The translations under genes and the position numbers were made by a program. This document shows positions 1 through 8,594 of a stretch of 64,000 nucleotides of DNA, one piece after another; positions within the stretch are counted from its first letter, which is position 1, and every line of letters starts with the position of its first letter. Source of the stretch: a virus; IMG/VR virus record IMGVR_UViG_3300030328_003618, positions 1 to 64,000 of that record. The stretch is one strand, 5' to 3'. The notes below the pieces were generated by a model. That model made no database searches. It had not been told where the DNA came from and saw nothing but the letters and a program-made list of their open reading frames with translations.

Positions 1-710
1 TTCTCTTGCTTTGCAGTTTCGTTTCGTTTTGCATCTATAATAGTTTCCCTTTCAGAAGCTATAGCCTTATTTAGTGTGTTGCGGACTTTCTTTGCTTCAA
101 TATCAATCATGTCGTTATCCAACATTCTTTCTATTGCATTTTCTAATTCTACTCCTTCAAATCCATCAGCGATTAAACTTCGCTCAACAAGTTCTTTGTC
201 TTCTAAATTAATAAGATTTTGGAAATTATCAATCTTTTCGTTTTTTTCTGGATAACTTTTTTTCAAAAGTTCGTTTTCCTCTTGTAAAGATTTATATACT
301 TCCTTAAATTCTTCTTTTGTTTTTACTTCTACTCCAACCTCTTTGAAAAAGTTCTCAAAGCTTGGCTCTATATTTTTATCAACAACATCAATTCCAGTAT
401 CAGTATTAGCATTATCAGTGCTATCAGAATCACTTCTTTGGTGTTGTTCATCTTCTTTTAAATACTCTAACCCTTTATCCCAACTAAAACCATCGTCTTG
501 ATTATTATCGTTGGTACTATCTTCTACGTTGTTTTCTTGAGTATTGTTATTTTCAACACTCTCTTCTTTTTCTTCTGATGTGAAAAAAGCATCTGGATTA
601 AAAGAATATTCCACTTCAGTAGTTTGTTCTTCTTTTACTTCATTTGATGTTTCTTCGGTTGTAGTTTCTTGAACAACCTCTGTTTCATTTACTTTTTCTT
701 CTTCATTCAT
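1..710 (-). CDS. Scaffold-like acidic protein (N-terminal part, cut by window edge)
   Basis: The reading frame opens at 710 and runs off the left edge, so only about 236 N-terminal residues are visible. The first 120 residues are extremely rich in Glu, Asn, Thr and Asp and look disordered; a Glu/Lys-rich, probably helical or coiled-coil stretch follows. It lies directly downstream of the portal gene in the late operon, where tailed phages usually keep scaffold or capsid-assembly genes. The scaffold role is inferred from position and composition only; no family motif is recognised. Confidence 0.6.
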   Translation of the reverse strand, partial: MNEEEKVNETEVVQETTTEETSNEVKEEQTTEVEYSFNPDAFFTSEEKEESVENNNTQENNVEDSTNDNNQDDGFSWDKGLEYLKEDEQHQRSDSDSTDNANTDTGIDVVDKNIEPSFENFFKEVGVEVKTKEEFKEVYKSLQEENELLKKSYPEKNEKIDNFQNLINLEDKELVERSLIADGFEGVELENAIERMLDNDMIDIEAKKVRNTLNKAIASERETIIDAKRNETAKQE

Positions 711-739
711 TGCTTATAAATTTATAAAAAAAATTATTA

Positions 740-2953
740 CTATACTCCTTCTCCTTCAGGCGAACCTTGTTGCATTGCTTGTTTATCTTCTTCGTTACTG
801 TTTTGAAGCATCATTTTATCTAACTCGTTTTGTTGTGCAACGCTTTGTCCATCAGACTGAAACTCTTGCTCTTGGTCAAGTTTCCCTTGGTCTGCATTAA
901 TCTTCATTTCAGCAACTCTAATATCTGTTTCAGAATTAATCTTAGCAACCTCGATAGGCACTTGCATTTTCTGTGCTTCAATCTCATTTTTCTGAGATTC
1001 AATCTGTTGCATACTTTCTTGGTTAGCTTGTTCTTTCTCTTGCATTACCTTAATACCATCTGTAAGTATTTTCTCTACTTCAACAGCACTTTCAGCATTT
1101 AAAGCTTTCATTGTAGATAACGGGTCAAGACTTCCTGCAGAAGCCATTCTATCCATCATGCTAAACATAGATTGCTTTTTAGATAGTTCCTTAGCAGAGT
1201 TTTCTACAAATAAACCTATTTCATCTAAGGCAGAAGTCTTTTTCCATTTAAACACTTCTATTCCCATATCTCCAAATATGTTTATCATTCTATCTGAATC
1301 AGCCCAACAGTATCTAAACAAGTTAGCAGAACTATTTAGTACATCGCCTATTAATTCATAGTGAATATCAAATAATGGAGCAGTTATTAATGTAGATTGC
1401 ATTACGCTTCTTTCATTAACACCAACAGCATCGCTTGATTTTGTAATACCAGCCCTACTTGCAGTAATACCCGTTAGTTGGTCGGCAGTTTGCTCAAGCA
1501 TAACTTTTAAGTTAATTAACTGACCTACTGATTGCGATAATGTTAAATCTACTTGTTGGAACTGATTAAAGGAACGTGTTTGCATACCTTCCTCGTTAGT
1601 ATTGATTACAGCTAAACCACTATTCTTTAAATGATAAAGAACATCGTTAAGCTTCATTCCTTTAGGTTTTTGAGCTACATCATAAACTAATGCTTTACCT
1701 CCTGAACGTGCTAATGCTAATTCTATGTGATAATTTACTATATTGTAAAGCAATTGAATATTTTTTAAGCTATCAACAATAGATAATGTAGATTGATTAA
1801 AAGCGTTTCGTATAACTCCAAAGAAACTTAGCTTACAATTTGCATAGTTATCTTCAAACCGAATAATATTTGGTTTTCGCCCATATTTCAAAACAATTTT
1901 ATGACCTACTTGTATACAATACCTTATGTCGTTAATGACTCTTTTGACAACCTTTTCACCTTCTTTTGGTATGTAGTCGTCTTTGACCATCTTATAGTAA
2001 TCTATCTCTTCGTCGTACTTGTTAGGTGATACTTTATACTTGATAGTTTTTAAAGACTTCCATTCTATCTCTACAACTCTAATCTTTAACGCTCTACTTT
2101 CTGAAGTCATGTAAGCATCGTAAGAAGAATTAAATTGCATGATTTGGTCTGTCTCCATTTTTTCAAGTTCTTCTAGTTCATCAACTACAGAACCTTCTAA
2201 ATGAAACCTATCTACAATTTCGTTTACTGTATACCAGTTATCTATTCCAGCGTATTTGCAATCTTGTAATGTTTCTTTATCGCTATCTATATCGTAAATA
2301 ACTGTTCTTGGGTCTATCCTTTCTACATAAGGATCACCATTCTTAACTATTACTCTATAAAACTCTTTACCAGTAATTGCTAAATCGTAAAACCCTCTTT
2401 TAAATAAAGATTTAAGTTTTTGTTTTTGAGCTATATATTGAAGCCCTACGTGTACTTGCTCTTCAACAGCATCACGAAACTTCATGTTTTGAAAAGACTC
2501 TATATCTTCTGGAATCTCTTGACCTACTTCTTGGTCTTTAATTTCTGAACCTAATACTTTTTCAATTTCCCTTCTGTGAGGTCTAAGCAAAACCTCTGCT
2601 GCCATTTGAACTTTCTTTTCGTTCTTTCTTCTAATGGCATTTTTATTTATAACATTAACACTCCATCTTAAAGGTTGAGAAACTACTTCACCCACTAATA
2701 GGTCTATCTTAGGCATTATGATGGGGTAGTTTACTAATCTAGCAGGAGCAGTAATACCATACATATCTGTAACGTACTTAAACTGTTTAGAATCAAACTG
2801 TCCATGTACTAACAAATAGTTTTCGTAATCTTTAATCCTTTCTTGAGTAAACTTATTAGAACCTTTGTGGTTTTGAAGTACAGCTTCTAGGCAATCTTTG
2901 TGCCACTCTTCTGTCTTTCTTTCTTCTGGAATATTCTGCTTTGGAAACTTCAT
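740..2953 (-). CDS. Portal protein
   Basis: A 737-residue protein lying 7 bases downstream of the terminase gene, the classical portal position. The portal is the dodecameric ring at the capsid vertex through which DNA is packaged and ejected. The N-terminal half contains a KIDLLVGE segment and WSVNV-type strands of the kind I associate with crAss-like portals. Residues from about 640 to the C-terminus are Gln/Glu-rich and helical (repeated EIEAQKMQ-like stretches), as in portal crown or barrel extensions. Length fits crAss-like portals (about 700-800 aa). The call rests on synteny, length and sequence character. Confidence 0.85.
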   Translation of the reverse strand: MKFPKQNIPEERKTEEWHKDCLEAVLQNHKGSNKFTQERIKDYENYLLVHGQFDSKQFKYVTDMYGITAPARLVNYPIIMPKIDLLVGEVVSQPLRWSVNVINKNAIRRKNEKKVQMAAEVLLRPHRREIEKVLGSEIKDQEVGQEIPEDIESFQNMKFRDAVEEQVHVGLQYIAQKQKLKSLFKRGFYDLAITGKEFYRVIVKNGDPYVERIDPRTVIYDIDSDKETLQDCKYAGIDNWYTVNEIVDRFHLEGSVVDELEELEKMETDQIMQFNSSYDAYMTSESRALKIRVVEIEWKSLKTIKYKVSPNKYDEEIDYYKMVKDDYIPKEGEKVVKRVINDIRYCIQVGHKIVLKYGRKPNIIRFEDNYANCKLSFFGVIRNAFNQSTLSIVDSLKNIQLLYNIVNYHIELALARSGGKALVYDVAQKPKGMKLNDVLYHLKNSGLAVINTNEEGMQTRSFNQFQQVDLTLSQSVGQLINLKVMLEQTADQLTGITASRAGITKSSDAVGVNERSVMQSTLITAPLFDIHYELIGDVLNSSANLFRYCWADSDRMINIFGDMGIEVFKWKKTSALDEIGLFVENSAKELSKKQSMFSMMDRMASAGSLDPLSTMKALNAESAVEVEKILTDGIKVMQEKEQANQESMQQIESQKNEIEAQKMQVPIEVAKINSETDIRVAEMKINADQGKLDQEQEFQSDGQSVAQQNELDKMMLQNSNEEDKQAMQQGSPEGEGV

Positions 2954-2960
2954 CTATATA

Positions 2961-4895
2961 TTAATCAAATTTATAATCGTAGGTTGGTGCGTTGCTCGAA
3001 CCTTCAATACCATTAACTGATACAATATTACCATTTACATTTTTAAAATGAGGTATAAACAGTTTATTATCCTCACTATCGTTTTCCCTTGCTTTTACCG
3101 TTCTTAAATTATCAGCATCGTGCATTAAAGCCATACCAAAAGCCATTGCTCTATCCGTATTGGCTGTTCCGTAAACACACAATTCATTTAACAAAGGTAA
3201 GAAGTAAATATCTTCCCAATGTTGTTTTATGTATTCATCTAAAAATTCTGTTACCATTTTCTTTTGGTGCGTCTTCATATGTACACCGTATTTATTTGTT
3301 ACGGTACTATATGGACTATCGGCACTTCTAGGTCTTTCTTTTAAAAATCGAAAAACTTTATTATTGATAAAGAACTTAAAAAAGTTATCGTCGTTATATT
3401 CTACTAATATTTTACTATCGTAAAAGATAGCTAATTTCAAACAGTTTTCATAAAAGGCTTGTTTACTTTCTGGTCTATCGGTATAAAAAGCAACTGGATA
3501 TTCGCCAGGTGTTTCTACTCCAATAAATCTTCTATAAACACACATACATCCTTTTGAGCGTTTATCACCTACCCTACCATTCTTTTTTATCTCTTCTAAA
3601 TCATCGTCAATATGGTAAGGGTCAACTGCTGCTACATCTGCATTTTTTAAATCTATTAATGGCATATCTACAATCTCAAAAGGAAACGGATTATCTTCGG
3701 TATCGTAATCTTCTTTATTCCCAAAATCTTCCACCCATATTGGATAGCTACCAAATATTTCTTTACCGTTTTCATTTTTTTGCCACTCTAATCTTCCTCT
3801 ACGTACTATATCAAACTTATTATTTGTTTTTATGTTCGCTATTTGTTTATTTAATAAGTCTAATCTAAATGGAGAGCCACCCGTTCTAAGAAAAGCATGC
3901 TCTACTTTTAAAGGCATTTCTTGTCTAAAAGCGTATAAGTCAGAAATATCTCCCGATTGTCTTTTCTTTTCTGCTCTGTTTTCAATATCCTTAGTTGCCC
4001 CTTCTACATCAGACTTACCAAACTTAATATCAAAATAACCTGGATATACTTTAGCAGCAGGAATAAACAATGGCTTTAGATTGTACTTATCTGCATTGAT
4101 AAACATTTCCATGTAGTCATCAGATTCTATCTCCATTTGGTTAGAAGTTCCCCCAATGATAGGTGTACCAAACTGAATAGCTCCATCTCTAAAACACTCT
4201 TCGTTTGCTTGATAACCTTTCTTTAGCTTTAGAAATTCACCAGCTTCTTCAAATACCATATAGTTTAATGAAGTACCACGAAAAGCGCCAGGATTGTCCA
4301 TAACACGAAAATGTACCATAGACTTCATTCCTTTATCTACCCATACACCATCTTCTTTTACCTTATATCCAGACATAAGAATATCTTCATTATCACGAAG
4401 AACTTTTGGTCTAAGTTGTTTAGGTAGTTCGTTGTAAGACAACATCATTTTCTTTTTAAAGTCAAGTACGTAGTCTTCCTTTTGAGAGCCTATTCCATTT
4501 TCAGAATGACTATAACAAACCCACTCGTGTAAAAGTAAGTTTGCGTTCATAAATGAAAACCCTTTACGTCTTGCTTTTAAAACAATAAGTCCATACCCAT
4601 TTTCTTTAGCATCGTATACTGCTTGAAAATATTCATGGTCTTGGTCACGATATATAGGAGAAATCATTCCTTTACGCCTAGCGTTGGGTGCTAGTCCATG
4701 TATCTTAGAAAAATTTAGGTAAAAATAATAGTTGCCAGGAATCCATGTTCCCCCCGTTGGCTTATATCCGTTAAGTATTCTTTTTCTTTGTTCTTTCCAG
4801 AAATGAGCATATTCTAAAGTGCCAGGTGTGAACTTCTTATAATTCTTTAAGTTCTTATCAAATATAACAGGCTTATACTTATTTCCTTCAATCAT
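2961..4895 (-). CDS. terL: Terminase large subunit (TerL)
   Basis: The packaging motor: an ATPase that pumps DNA into the prohead, with a nuclease that cuts the concatemer. Visible motifs in 644 residues are a variant Walker A (LKARRKGFS, about 106-114), Walker B with catalytic acids (YMVFEEAGE, about 212-220), a coupling motif GGTSN (about 248-252), and a C-terminal RNase H-like nuclease with Asp at about 425 (AAVDPYHID) and Glu at about 499 (LVEYN). Its start overlaps the stop of the preceding gene by one base, so the two are translationally coupled. The arrangement TerL then portal is that of crAss-like and many other tailed phages. Confidence 0.93.
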   Translation of the reverse strand: MIEGNKYKPVIFDKNLKNYKKFTPGTLEYAHFWKEQRKRILNGYKPTGGTWIPGNYYFYLNFSKIHGLAPNARRKGMISPIYRDQDHEYFQAVYDAKENGYGLIVLKARRKGFSFMNANLLLHEWVCYSHSENGIGSQKEDYVLDFKKKMMLSYNELPKQLRPKVLRDNEDILMSGYKVKEDGVWVDKGMKSMVHFRVMDNPGAFRGTSLNYMVFEEAGEFLKLKKGYQANEECFRDGAIQFGTPIIGGTSNQMEIESDDYMEMFINADKYNLKPLFIPAAKVYPGYFDIKFGKSDVEGATKDIENRAEKKRQSGDISDLYAFRQEMPLKVEHAFLRTGGSPFRLDLLNKQIANIKTNNKFDIVRRGRLEWQKNENGKEIFGSYPIWVEDFGNKEDYDTEDNPFPFEIVDMPLIDLKNADVAAVDPYHIDDDLEEIKKNGRVGDKRSKGCMCVYRRFIGVETPGEYPVAFYTDRPESKQAFYENCLKLAIFYDSKILVEYNDDNFFKFFINNKVFRFLKERPRSADSPYSTVTNKYGVHMKTHQKKMVTEFLDEYIKQHWEDIYFLPLLNELCVYGTANTDRAMAFGMALMHDADNLRTVKARENDSEDNKLFIPHFKNVNGNIVSVNGIEGSSNAPTYDYKFD

Positions 4896-5437
4896 TACTT
4901 AAACATTTCTTCTTGTTCAAAAATAGATAAATCATCATCACCTCCAACACCAGCCATTTTATTGCCACTTTCTATTTCTTGAATAATAGCATTTTTAAGT
5001 TCTCTTCTTGACTTAGCAGCTTTACCCATTTCTACTTGAAGATCGTTTATTGTACTTATATTTTCTGCATCAACTTTTAACTGCTTAAAAACCATTATTA
5101 CTTCTGCCGACTTATCTACCATTGAACGATACTCTTCATAGTCAGGGTCGTAATTAATTGATTTATATTCTTTAATAGCATCTATTATTAAAGGCTTGTC
5201 TTTAAATGTACATTTGTCTTTTTCAAGTAACATGTTGTTTACCATTGTTTCTCTTTGTTCTTTAGGTAAAGACCTATATGGAGAACGGTAATCATGCATA
5301 GCAACAATCCACTTAACTGCTTTAGAGCCTAAGTATTTATGCTTGTATACTTTAAAAAGATTAGGTAGCAAAGCCACTCCTTTATCCTTCATAAGGATAT
5401 TACCTTCTGTATCAATATCTATTAAAGTTCCAAACAT
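4895..5437 (-). CDS. Hypothetical protein upstream of TerL
   Basis: A 180-residue protein that I do not recognise. It is mostly helical and charged, with a DYRSPYRSLPKEQRE segment near residue 50 and an acidic C-terminal tail (GGDDDLSIFEQEEMF). It overlaps TerL by one base and the preceding gene by 16 bases, so it is part of the packaging transcript. Small proteins immediately upstream of TerL can be small terminase subunits, but no DNA-binding motif is evident, so that role is only a positional possibility. Confidence 0.8.
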   Translation of the reverse strand: MFGTLIDIDTEGNILMKDKGVALLPNLFKVYKHKYLGSKAVKWIVAMHDYRSPYRSLPKEQRETMVNNMLLEKDKCTFKDKPLIIDAIKEYKSINYDPDYEEYRSMVDKSAEVIMVFKQLKVDAENISTINDLQVEMGKAAKSRRELKNAIIQEIESGNKMAGVGGDDDLSIFEQEEMFK

Positions 5438-5661
5438 ATTCCTATTGCACCAATTATCTTGTTTTGTTTTAAAAGCTTATTTATTTGCTTAACATAGATA
5501 CCTTCTTCGGTACTAACTTCTGCCATTAAAAGCTTTAATACAGCTTCAACAACACCAGAAACTGCTCTCTGTTCTCTTGTTCCGTATAGTCCATCGTTAC
5601 GTAGAAATAAAACTTCTCCATCGATGTATACAGAAGACTCTGTAATTCTCTTAACTATCAT
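5422..5661 (-). CDS. Hypothetical small protein
   Basis: A 79-residue protein of unknown function. It begins with a beta-rich half (MIVKRITESSVYIDGEVLFL) followed by a helical half ending in ICLEL. Both ends overlap the neighbouring genes by a few bases, which supports expression within the packaging operon. Confidence 0.7.
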   Translation of the reverse strand: MIVKRITESSVYIDGEVLFLRNDGLYGTREQRAVSGVVEAVLKLLMAEVSTEEGIYVKQINKLLKQNKIIGAIGICLEL

Positions 5662-5984
5662 TCTGGAAAAAAATTAAAATTGTAATAATACTCTCCTATT
5701 ACGTTGCATCGCCTTAATATGTTTGCTTGTATCATTGAGTTGATACCGTTGTATATAGTCTTTCTAGTAACATTAAGAAAGAGCATTATCTCAATTGGGT
5801 TTATATAAGCCACTCCATTATGTGCTAAAAACTTATTGCTATTATCTAGTAAAAACAAATATAAATCTCTACCACTATCCTTCATTGATATAATAGCTGT
5901 TAGTTCGCTATGACCAATTTTACTATCCTCCAACTTCTTGTAAGGTGATTTATCTAATGTTGATTCTTTAGTATTCTTTGCCAT
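5658..5984 (-). CDS. Winged-helix DNA-binding protein
   Basis: A 108-residue protein. Residues about 55-100 form a helix-turn-helix pattern (EIMLFLNVTRKTIYNGINSM) followed by an ILRRCNVIGEYYYNFN hairpin, as in winged-helix proteins of the MarR or replication-initiator type. It overlaps the MazG-like gene by 17 bases and the next gene by 4. Four genes upstream of TerL, it could be a transcription regulator of the late block or a small-terminase analogue; the sequence does not decide. Confidence 0.65.
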   Translation of the reverse strand: MAKNTKESTLDKSPYKKLEDSKIGHSELTAIISMKDSGRDLYLFLLDNSNKFLAHNGVAYINPIEIMLFLNVTRKTIYNGINSMIQANILRRCNVIGEYYYNFNFFPE

Positions 5985-6336
5985 GTCTATAACCTCTAGT
6001 TTGATTGTATTTTAATTTTAAATCAATATGCTTTTGTATATCGATATGATAATAACCACACAAGTCTAAAAGCCTGATTATAGCATCAGCTATTTCATCT
6101 TCTACCGTATCCTTGATAGCTTCTTTAAAAGCAGTCTGAAAGTCATGCTTGGCATTTAAGATACCCTCGTAATAAGTTAAATCGGCTTTTAAGGAATGTC
6201 TGTGAGCTTCCAATGCTTCACCTAATTCAGATACAACAAGCATAAGCATAGTTCCTAATTGCTTATCTCCACCATCGTAGAAACCTTTCTTCCTATTGCC
6301 CTCATGTATTTTTTCTGAAAATACTGTTAAGTCCAT
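5968..6336 (-). CDS. MazG-like nucleotide pyrophosphohydrolase
   Basis: A 122-residue all-alpha protein with the MazG signature: ExxE within SELGEALE (about residues 36-42), then DEIAD (about 80-84) in a second helix, the metal-binding ExxE...ExxD arrangement. MazG-type enzymes hydrolyse NTPs or alarmones to monophosphates. Phage copies are thought to tune nucleotide pools or (p)ppGpp during infection. It is the first gene of the minus-strand packaging operon, just downstream of a TATATTTG promoter box. Substrate cannot be told from sequence. Confidence 0.8.
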   Translation of the reverse strand: MDLTVFSEKIHEGNRKKGFYDGGDKQLGTMLMLVVSELGEALEAHRHSLKADLTYYEGILNAKHDFQTAFKEAIKDTVEDEIADAIIRLLDLCGYYHIDIQKHIDLKLKYNQTRGYRHGKEY

Positions 6337-6356
6337 TGTTAATGTCTATTTTCTTT

Positions 6357-6364
6357 CAAATATA
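6357..6364 (-). promoter_or_regulatory. Bacteroidetes-type -7 box for the packaging operon
   Basis: On the minus strand TATATTTG matches the TAnnTTTG -7 consensus of Bacteroidetes primary sigma factors and lies about 20 bases before the ATG at 6336. No good -33 TTG is placed at the usual distance, so the assignment is moderate. Confidence 0.45.
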
Positions 6365-6445
6365 CAAAAAAATAAATAACGTAAAAAATTATTACATTTT
6401 TGGTATTTACGCTTGTGTAAACCAAATTCAATCATTAGCTTTGTT

Positions 6446-6463
6446 GGGGGGATTATAGGGGGG
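6446..6463. other. G6-ATTATA-G6 block in the divergent control region
   Basis: Two perfect runs of six G separated by ATTATA, in a genome where even four consecutive G are uncommon. It sits between the two divergent transcription units. It could be a protein-binding site, a G-quadruplex former or a replication or packaging signal; nothing in the sequence decides. Confidence 0.6.
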
Positions 6464-6500
6464 CAAGGTTTCGTCATTAACAACAAGCTTAAACAAAACT

Positions 6501-6517
6501 GATTTCCTTTGGAAATC
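6501..6517 (+). promoter_or_regulatory. Hairpin upstream of first plus-strand gene
   Basis: Perfect 7-bp inverted repeat (GATTTCC, loop TTT, GGAAATC), 26 bases before the ATG at 6543. It may be a divergent relative of the leader hairpins described further along the plus strand, although its sequence differs. Confidence 0.5.
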
Positions 6518-6542
6518 CTACTAGTTGAAAGCTAAGACTACA

Positions 6543-6896
6543 ATGTATACAATGAATAACAATGATAAACAATATAGCGATGACTACAAGCCTAACGTTT
6601 GTATAGCTGATTACACTATTAAATACTTTCCGACTAAGTATGAGAAAATGTTACTAGGTACTGATAAGGAAAAAAAGTATGCAAGTAAGTATGTTAATTC
6701 TATTCACGTATTTAAAGAATCAATACTTTTGAATGATGAAAGTCAGTTTGTGAACGAGGAATTAAAAATAAGCCATTTAAAGAGGGTTTTAGCTAGAAGA
6801 GGTGTAAAGTATAGCGAAGACCATACTTATGTCCTTAGAAACCTTAATATACATTCTCACAGCAAGGCTACATATACTTTAAATAATAAAGATTAG
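6543..6896 (+). CDS. Hypothetical protein, first plus-strand gene
   Basis: A 117-residue, basic, Tyr- and Asn-rich protein that I do not recognise. I chose the ATG at 6543; a TTG at 6525 is in frame, and a second ATG nine bases downstream is also possible. It opens the plus-strand block and is followed one base later by the next gene, so it probably heads the earliest transcript. Confidence 0.65.
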   Translation: MYTMNNNDKQYSDDYKPNVCIADYTIKYFPTKYEKMLLGTDKEKKYASKYVNSIHVFKESILLNDESQFVNEELKISHLKRVLARRGVKYSEDHTYVLRNLNIHSHSKATYTLNNKD

Positions 6897-6897
6897 T

Positions 6898-7218
6898 GTG
6901 AGTAAGCATTTAGGTGTAAATAGTAAGAATAGGATTATAGCAACATATATGCGAGATAACAAGCCACCACCTCCTAATTGGTCTTGGGATTATCACAAGT
7001 CATGGGATGCTTTAATGCCTGTAATAGATAAGATAATATGTGAAGAGAAGACTATGTTTTATTTTACTGCTCCCAACTATGTGCCAGGTATTGAAAAGTA
7101 TTCTTTTGCTATATCCCCTAATGCTAGTGATAAAATAAAAAAGAAAGGTCTTACCATGTTAGAAATAGCTTATGAAGGAGTTGTTAAACACATTAAAAGA
7201 AAACAATCATCGGTATGA
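6898..7218 (+). CDS. Phage hypothetical protein (WDxLMPVIDKI family)
   Basis: A 106-residue protein starting with GTG two bases after the previous stop; no ATG is near. The segment SWDALMPVIDKIICEE is a recurrent pattern in small phage proteins of unknown function. Its end overlaps the next start as ATGA, indicating translational coupling. Confidence 0.65.
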   Translation: MSKHLGVNSKNRIIATYMRDNKPPPPNWSWDYHKSWDALMPVIDKIICEEKTMFYFTAPNYVPGIEKYSFAISPNASDKIKKKGLTMLEIAYEGVVKHIKRKQSSV

Positions 7219-7577
7219 ATAATGATAACGTTAGTTTTTACGTACCCCTATACGGTGTACTAATAAAAGTAATTAGGGGTAACACTAAAGATATGCGTAA
7301 GGTATTTAAAGAAGTTACTGGCATAGATAGATACAACCTAATGAATCCATTAGAGTTTGCTAAAACAATTCAAGTAGATAATAAAAAAGAAGGATCATAC
7401 ATAGTCTTACTTCTTACTGAACACGTTAACACCCCAATACTTGTCCACGAATCTGTACACATAGCTAAAGCTGTTATGCGTATATCTGGCGTTAAACTAA
7501 TGGATGAAGAAACTGAAGCCTACATAACTCAATACTGCTTCTCCGTTATTGACTCTTACTTTAAAATTGATAACTAA
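7215..7577 (+). CDS. Putative zinc metallopeptidase-like protein (HESVH)
   Basis: A 120-residue protein with an HExxH zinc-binding motif (HESVH, about residues 78-82) in a hydrophobic helix, and a following EETEAYITQY helix at about 98-107 that could supply a third ligand, as in gluzincin-like phage proteins. Its size is small for a complete protease. Early position suggests action on host proteins or in regulation, but the substrate is unknown. Its start overlaps the preceding stop by four bases. Confidence 0.6.
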   Translation: MNNDNVSFYVPLYGVLIKVIRGNTKDMRKVFKEVTGIDRYNLMNPLEFAKTIQVDNKKEGSYIVLLLTEHVNTPILVHESVHIAKAVMRISGVKLMDEETEAYITQYCFSVIDSYFKIDN

Positions 7578-7590
7578 TAAATATATAACT

Positions 7591-7803
7591 ATGTCCGATA
7601 TTAACTTTTACAAGAAAATACCAGAAACAATCCAAGCTATCCAATACAACGGTACTAACATTAAAGAAGTAATTAAATTCCTTAAAGTAGAAGAGAACTC
7701 CCCTCTTATACCCAACAAAGGAGAATACGTTGTTAAATACATTTCTGGTGAATACGAAATATTCTCAAGAGAAAGCTTTAATAGATACTTTGAAAATATA
7801 TAA
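7591..7803 (+). CDS. Small conserved phage protein (QAIQY...GEY type)
   Basis: A 70-residue protein resembling a widespread family of small phage proteins with the pattern KKPxxIEAIQW-G-N-xEV, then PGDYIIKG-GEFYPC. Here KKIPETIQAIQYNGTNIKEV and GEYVVKYISGEYEIFSRE are seen. The function of the family is unknown. I use the ATG at 7591, preceded by an A/T-rich leader, rather than an in-frame upstream ATG inside the previous gene. Confidence 0.7.
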   Translation: MSDINFYKKIPETIQAIQYNGTNIKEVIKFLKVEENSPLIPNKGEYVVKYISGEYEIFSRESFNRYFENI

Positions 7804-7813
7804 GCAACAAAAA

Positions 7814-7848
7814 GAAAGGGACATACAACCACGCAATTAGTCCCTTTC
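7814..7848. terminator. Terminator-like hairpin between convergent genes
   Basis: Nine-base-pair stem (GAAAGGGAC / GTCCCTTTC) with a 17-base loop, located between the end of the first plus-strand unit (7803) and a convergent minus-strand gene ending at 7894. No long T run follows, so it may be weak or bidirectional. Confidence 0.55.
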
Positions 7849-7893
7849 ATCTCCTTACTAAACCTTATGAAAAATAATACACTCCTAAGATAA

Positions 7894-8145
7894 CTATTTT
7901 TTACCTCCGTACCTGTAAGCTTTTGGCTTACCCGTAGCCATTGATTTCTTTTTTTCTACAGATGAACCAAAACCAGTGTTCTTATAAGTAGTAGGGTCAA
8001 AAAATCCCTTCTCCTTTAAATACCTGCTTTGCCTTTCTGTTCTATCTTGGTTGCTTTGTCGCTCTCTTGCTTTAATAGCTTTTCTTTTAGCTGTTAACTC
8101 TCGTTTAGCAGCATCAGTAGATGACTTATTCTTTTTACCTGGCAT
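7894..8145 (-). CDS. Small basic protein
   Basis: An 83-residue, very basic (Lys/Arg-rich) protein starting MPGKKNKSS and ending YRYGGKK. It is the only minus-strand gene inside the plus-strand early block. I prefer the ATG at 8145 to an in-frame ATG 12 codons upstream, because it directly follows an A/T-rich leader and gives a uniformly charged protein. Basic proteins of this kind can bind nucleic acid or be virion components; no family is recognised. Confidence 0.6.
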   Translation of the reverse strand: MPGKKNKSSTDAAKRELTAKRKAIKARERQSNQDRTERQSRYLKEKGFFDPTTYKNTGFGSSVEKKKSMATGKPKAYRYGGKK

Positions 8146-8224
8146 AATATAAATCTTTATAATCCCTAATATACAAAACATTTATACACAATACACCCGT
8201 ATAGCCATCTACTACGTAATCAAT

Positions 8225-8310
8225 AGCCCCTACTGTTTGTTACTGTGTGAGTCGAGCGATACTGTGTGAACCGAGCGGGAAGTCTTTCTATATAAACCCC
8301 CAGTAGGGCT
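8225..8310. repeat. Inverted repeat enclosing an 18-base tandem repeat
   Basis: AGCCCCTACTG (8225-8235) is matched by CAGTAGGGCT (8301-8310), apart from one extra C. Inside it, TACTGTGTGAGTCGAGCG (8241-8258) is repeated at 8260-8277 with two changes, giving a 19-base period. Such nested direct and inverted repeats suit a protein-binding or replication-control site. Confidence 0.6.
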
Positions 8311-8394
8311 TTATCGTGTCGCTATAGCGCCCCTCTTTCGTCTTCGCCTCATTATTTCCCAATGTTACTTGAATGTTCTTTAACTCTATTGTAG

Positions 8395-8402
8395 TATATT
8401 TG
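8395..8402 (+). promoter_or_regulatory. Bacteroidetes-type -7 box
   Basis: TATATTTG, matching TAnnTTTG, with a TTG about 23 bases upstream (longer than usual). It would give a long 5' leader (about 185 bases) for the gene at 8595. Confidence 0.45.
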
Positions 8403-8564
8403 TAGGCTTTGCATCTTCTATGCGTAAGCTATCACTCACATCTTTACTACATCGTTAACAAAGTGTTTGGTTGTATTCGTTATAACCAAAAAAAAGAAAC
8501 GTTTAATTACGTTGTAGAGATACGAAGTTAGTCATTTTATTTGACAATGTCAAGTGTTTTCTCC

Positions 8565-8576
8565 CAATGTGCATTG
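8565..8576 (+). promoter_or_regulatory. Leader hairpin 1 (reduced copy)
   Basis: CAATG-TG-CATTG followed by GAACTTTAAATT and the ATG at 8595. The right flank is the same as in the full leader hairpins, but the long left arm is missing. Confidence 0.55.
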
Positions 8577-8594
8577 AACTTTAAATTATATATT

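Larger units (their letters stand above)
8146..8594. other. Non-coding stretch with repeats and promoter
   Basis: No convincing gene is present. It contains an 80-base inverted-repeat unit enclosing a tandem repeat (8225-8310), a TATATTTG promoter box (8395-8402), an imperfect hairpin GGTTGTA/TATAACC (8469-8487), a TTGAC-AAT-GTCAA hairpin (8541-8553) and a leader-hairpin-like element (8565-8576) before the gene at 8595. It separates the minus-strand basic-protein gene from the main plus-strand array. Confidence 0.6.
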
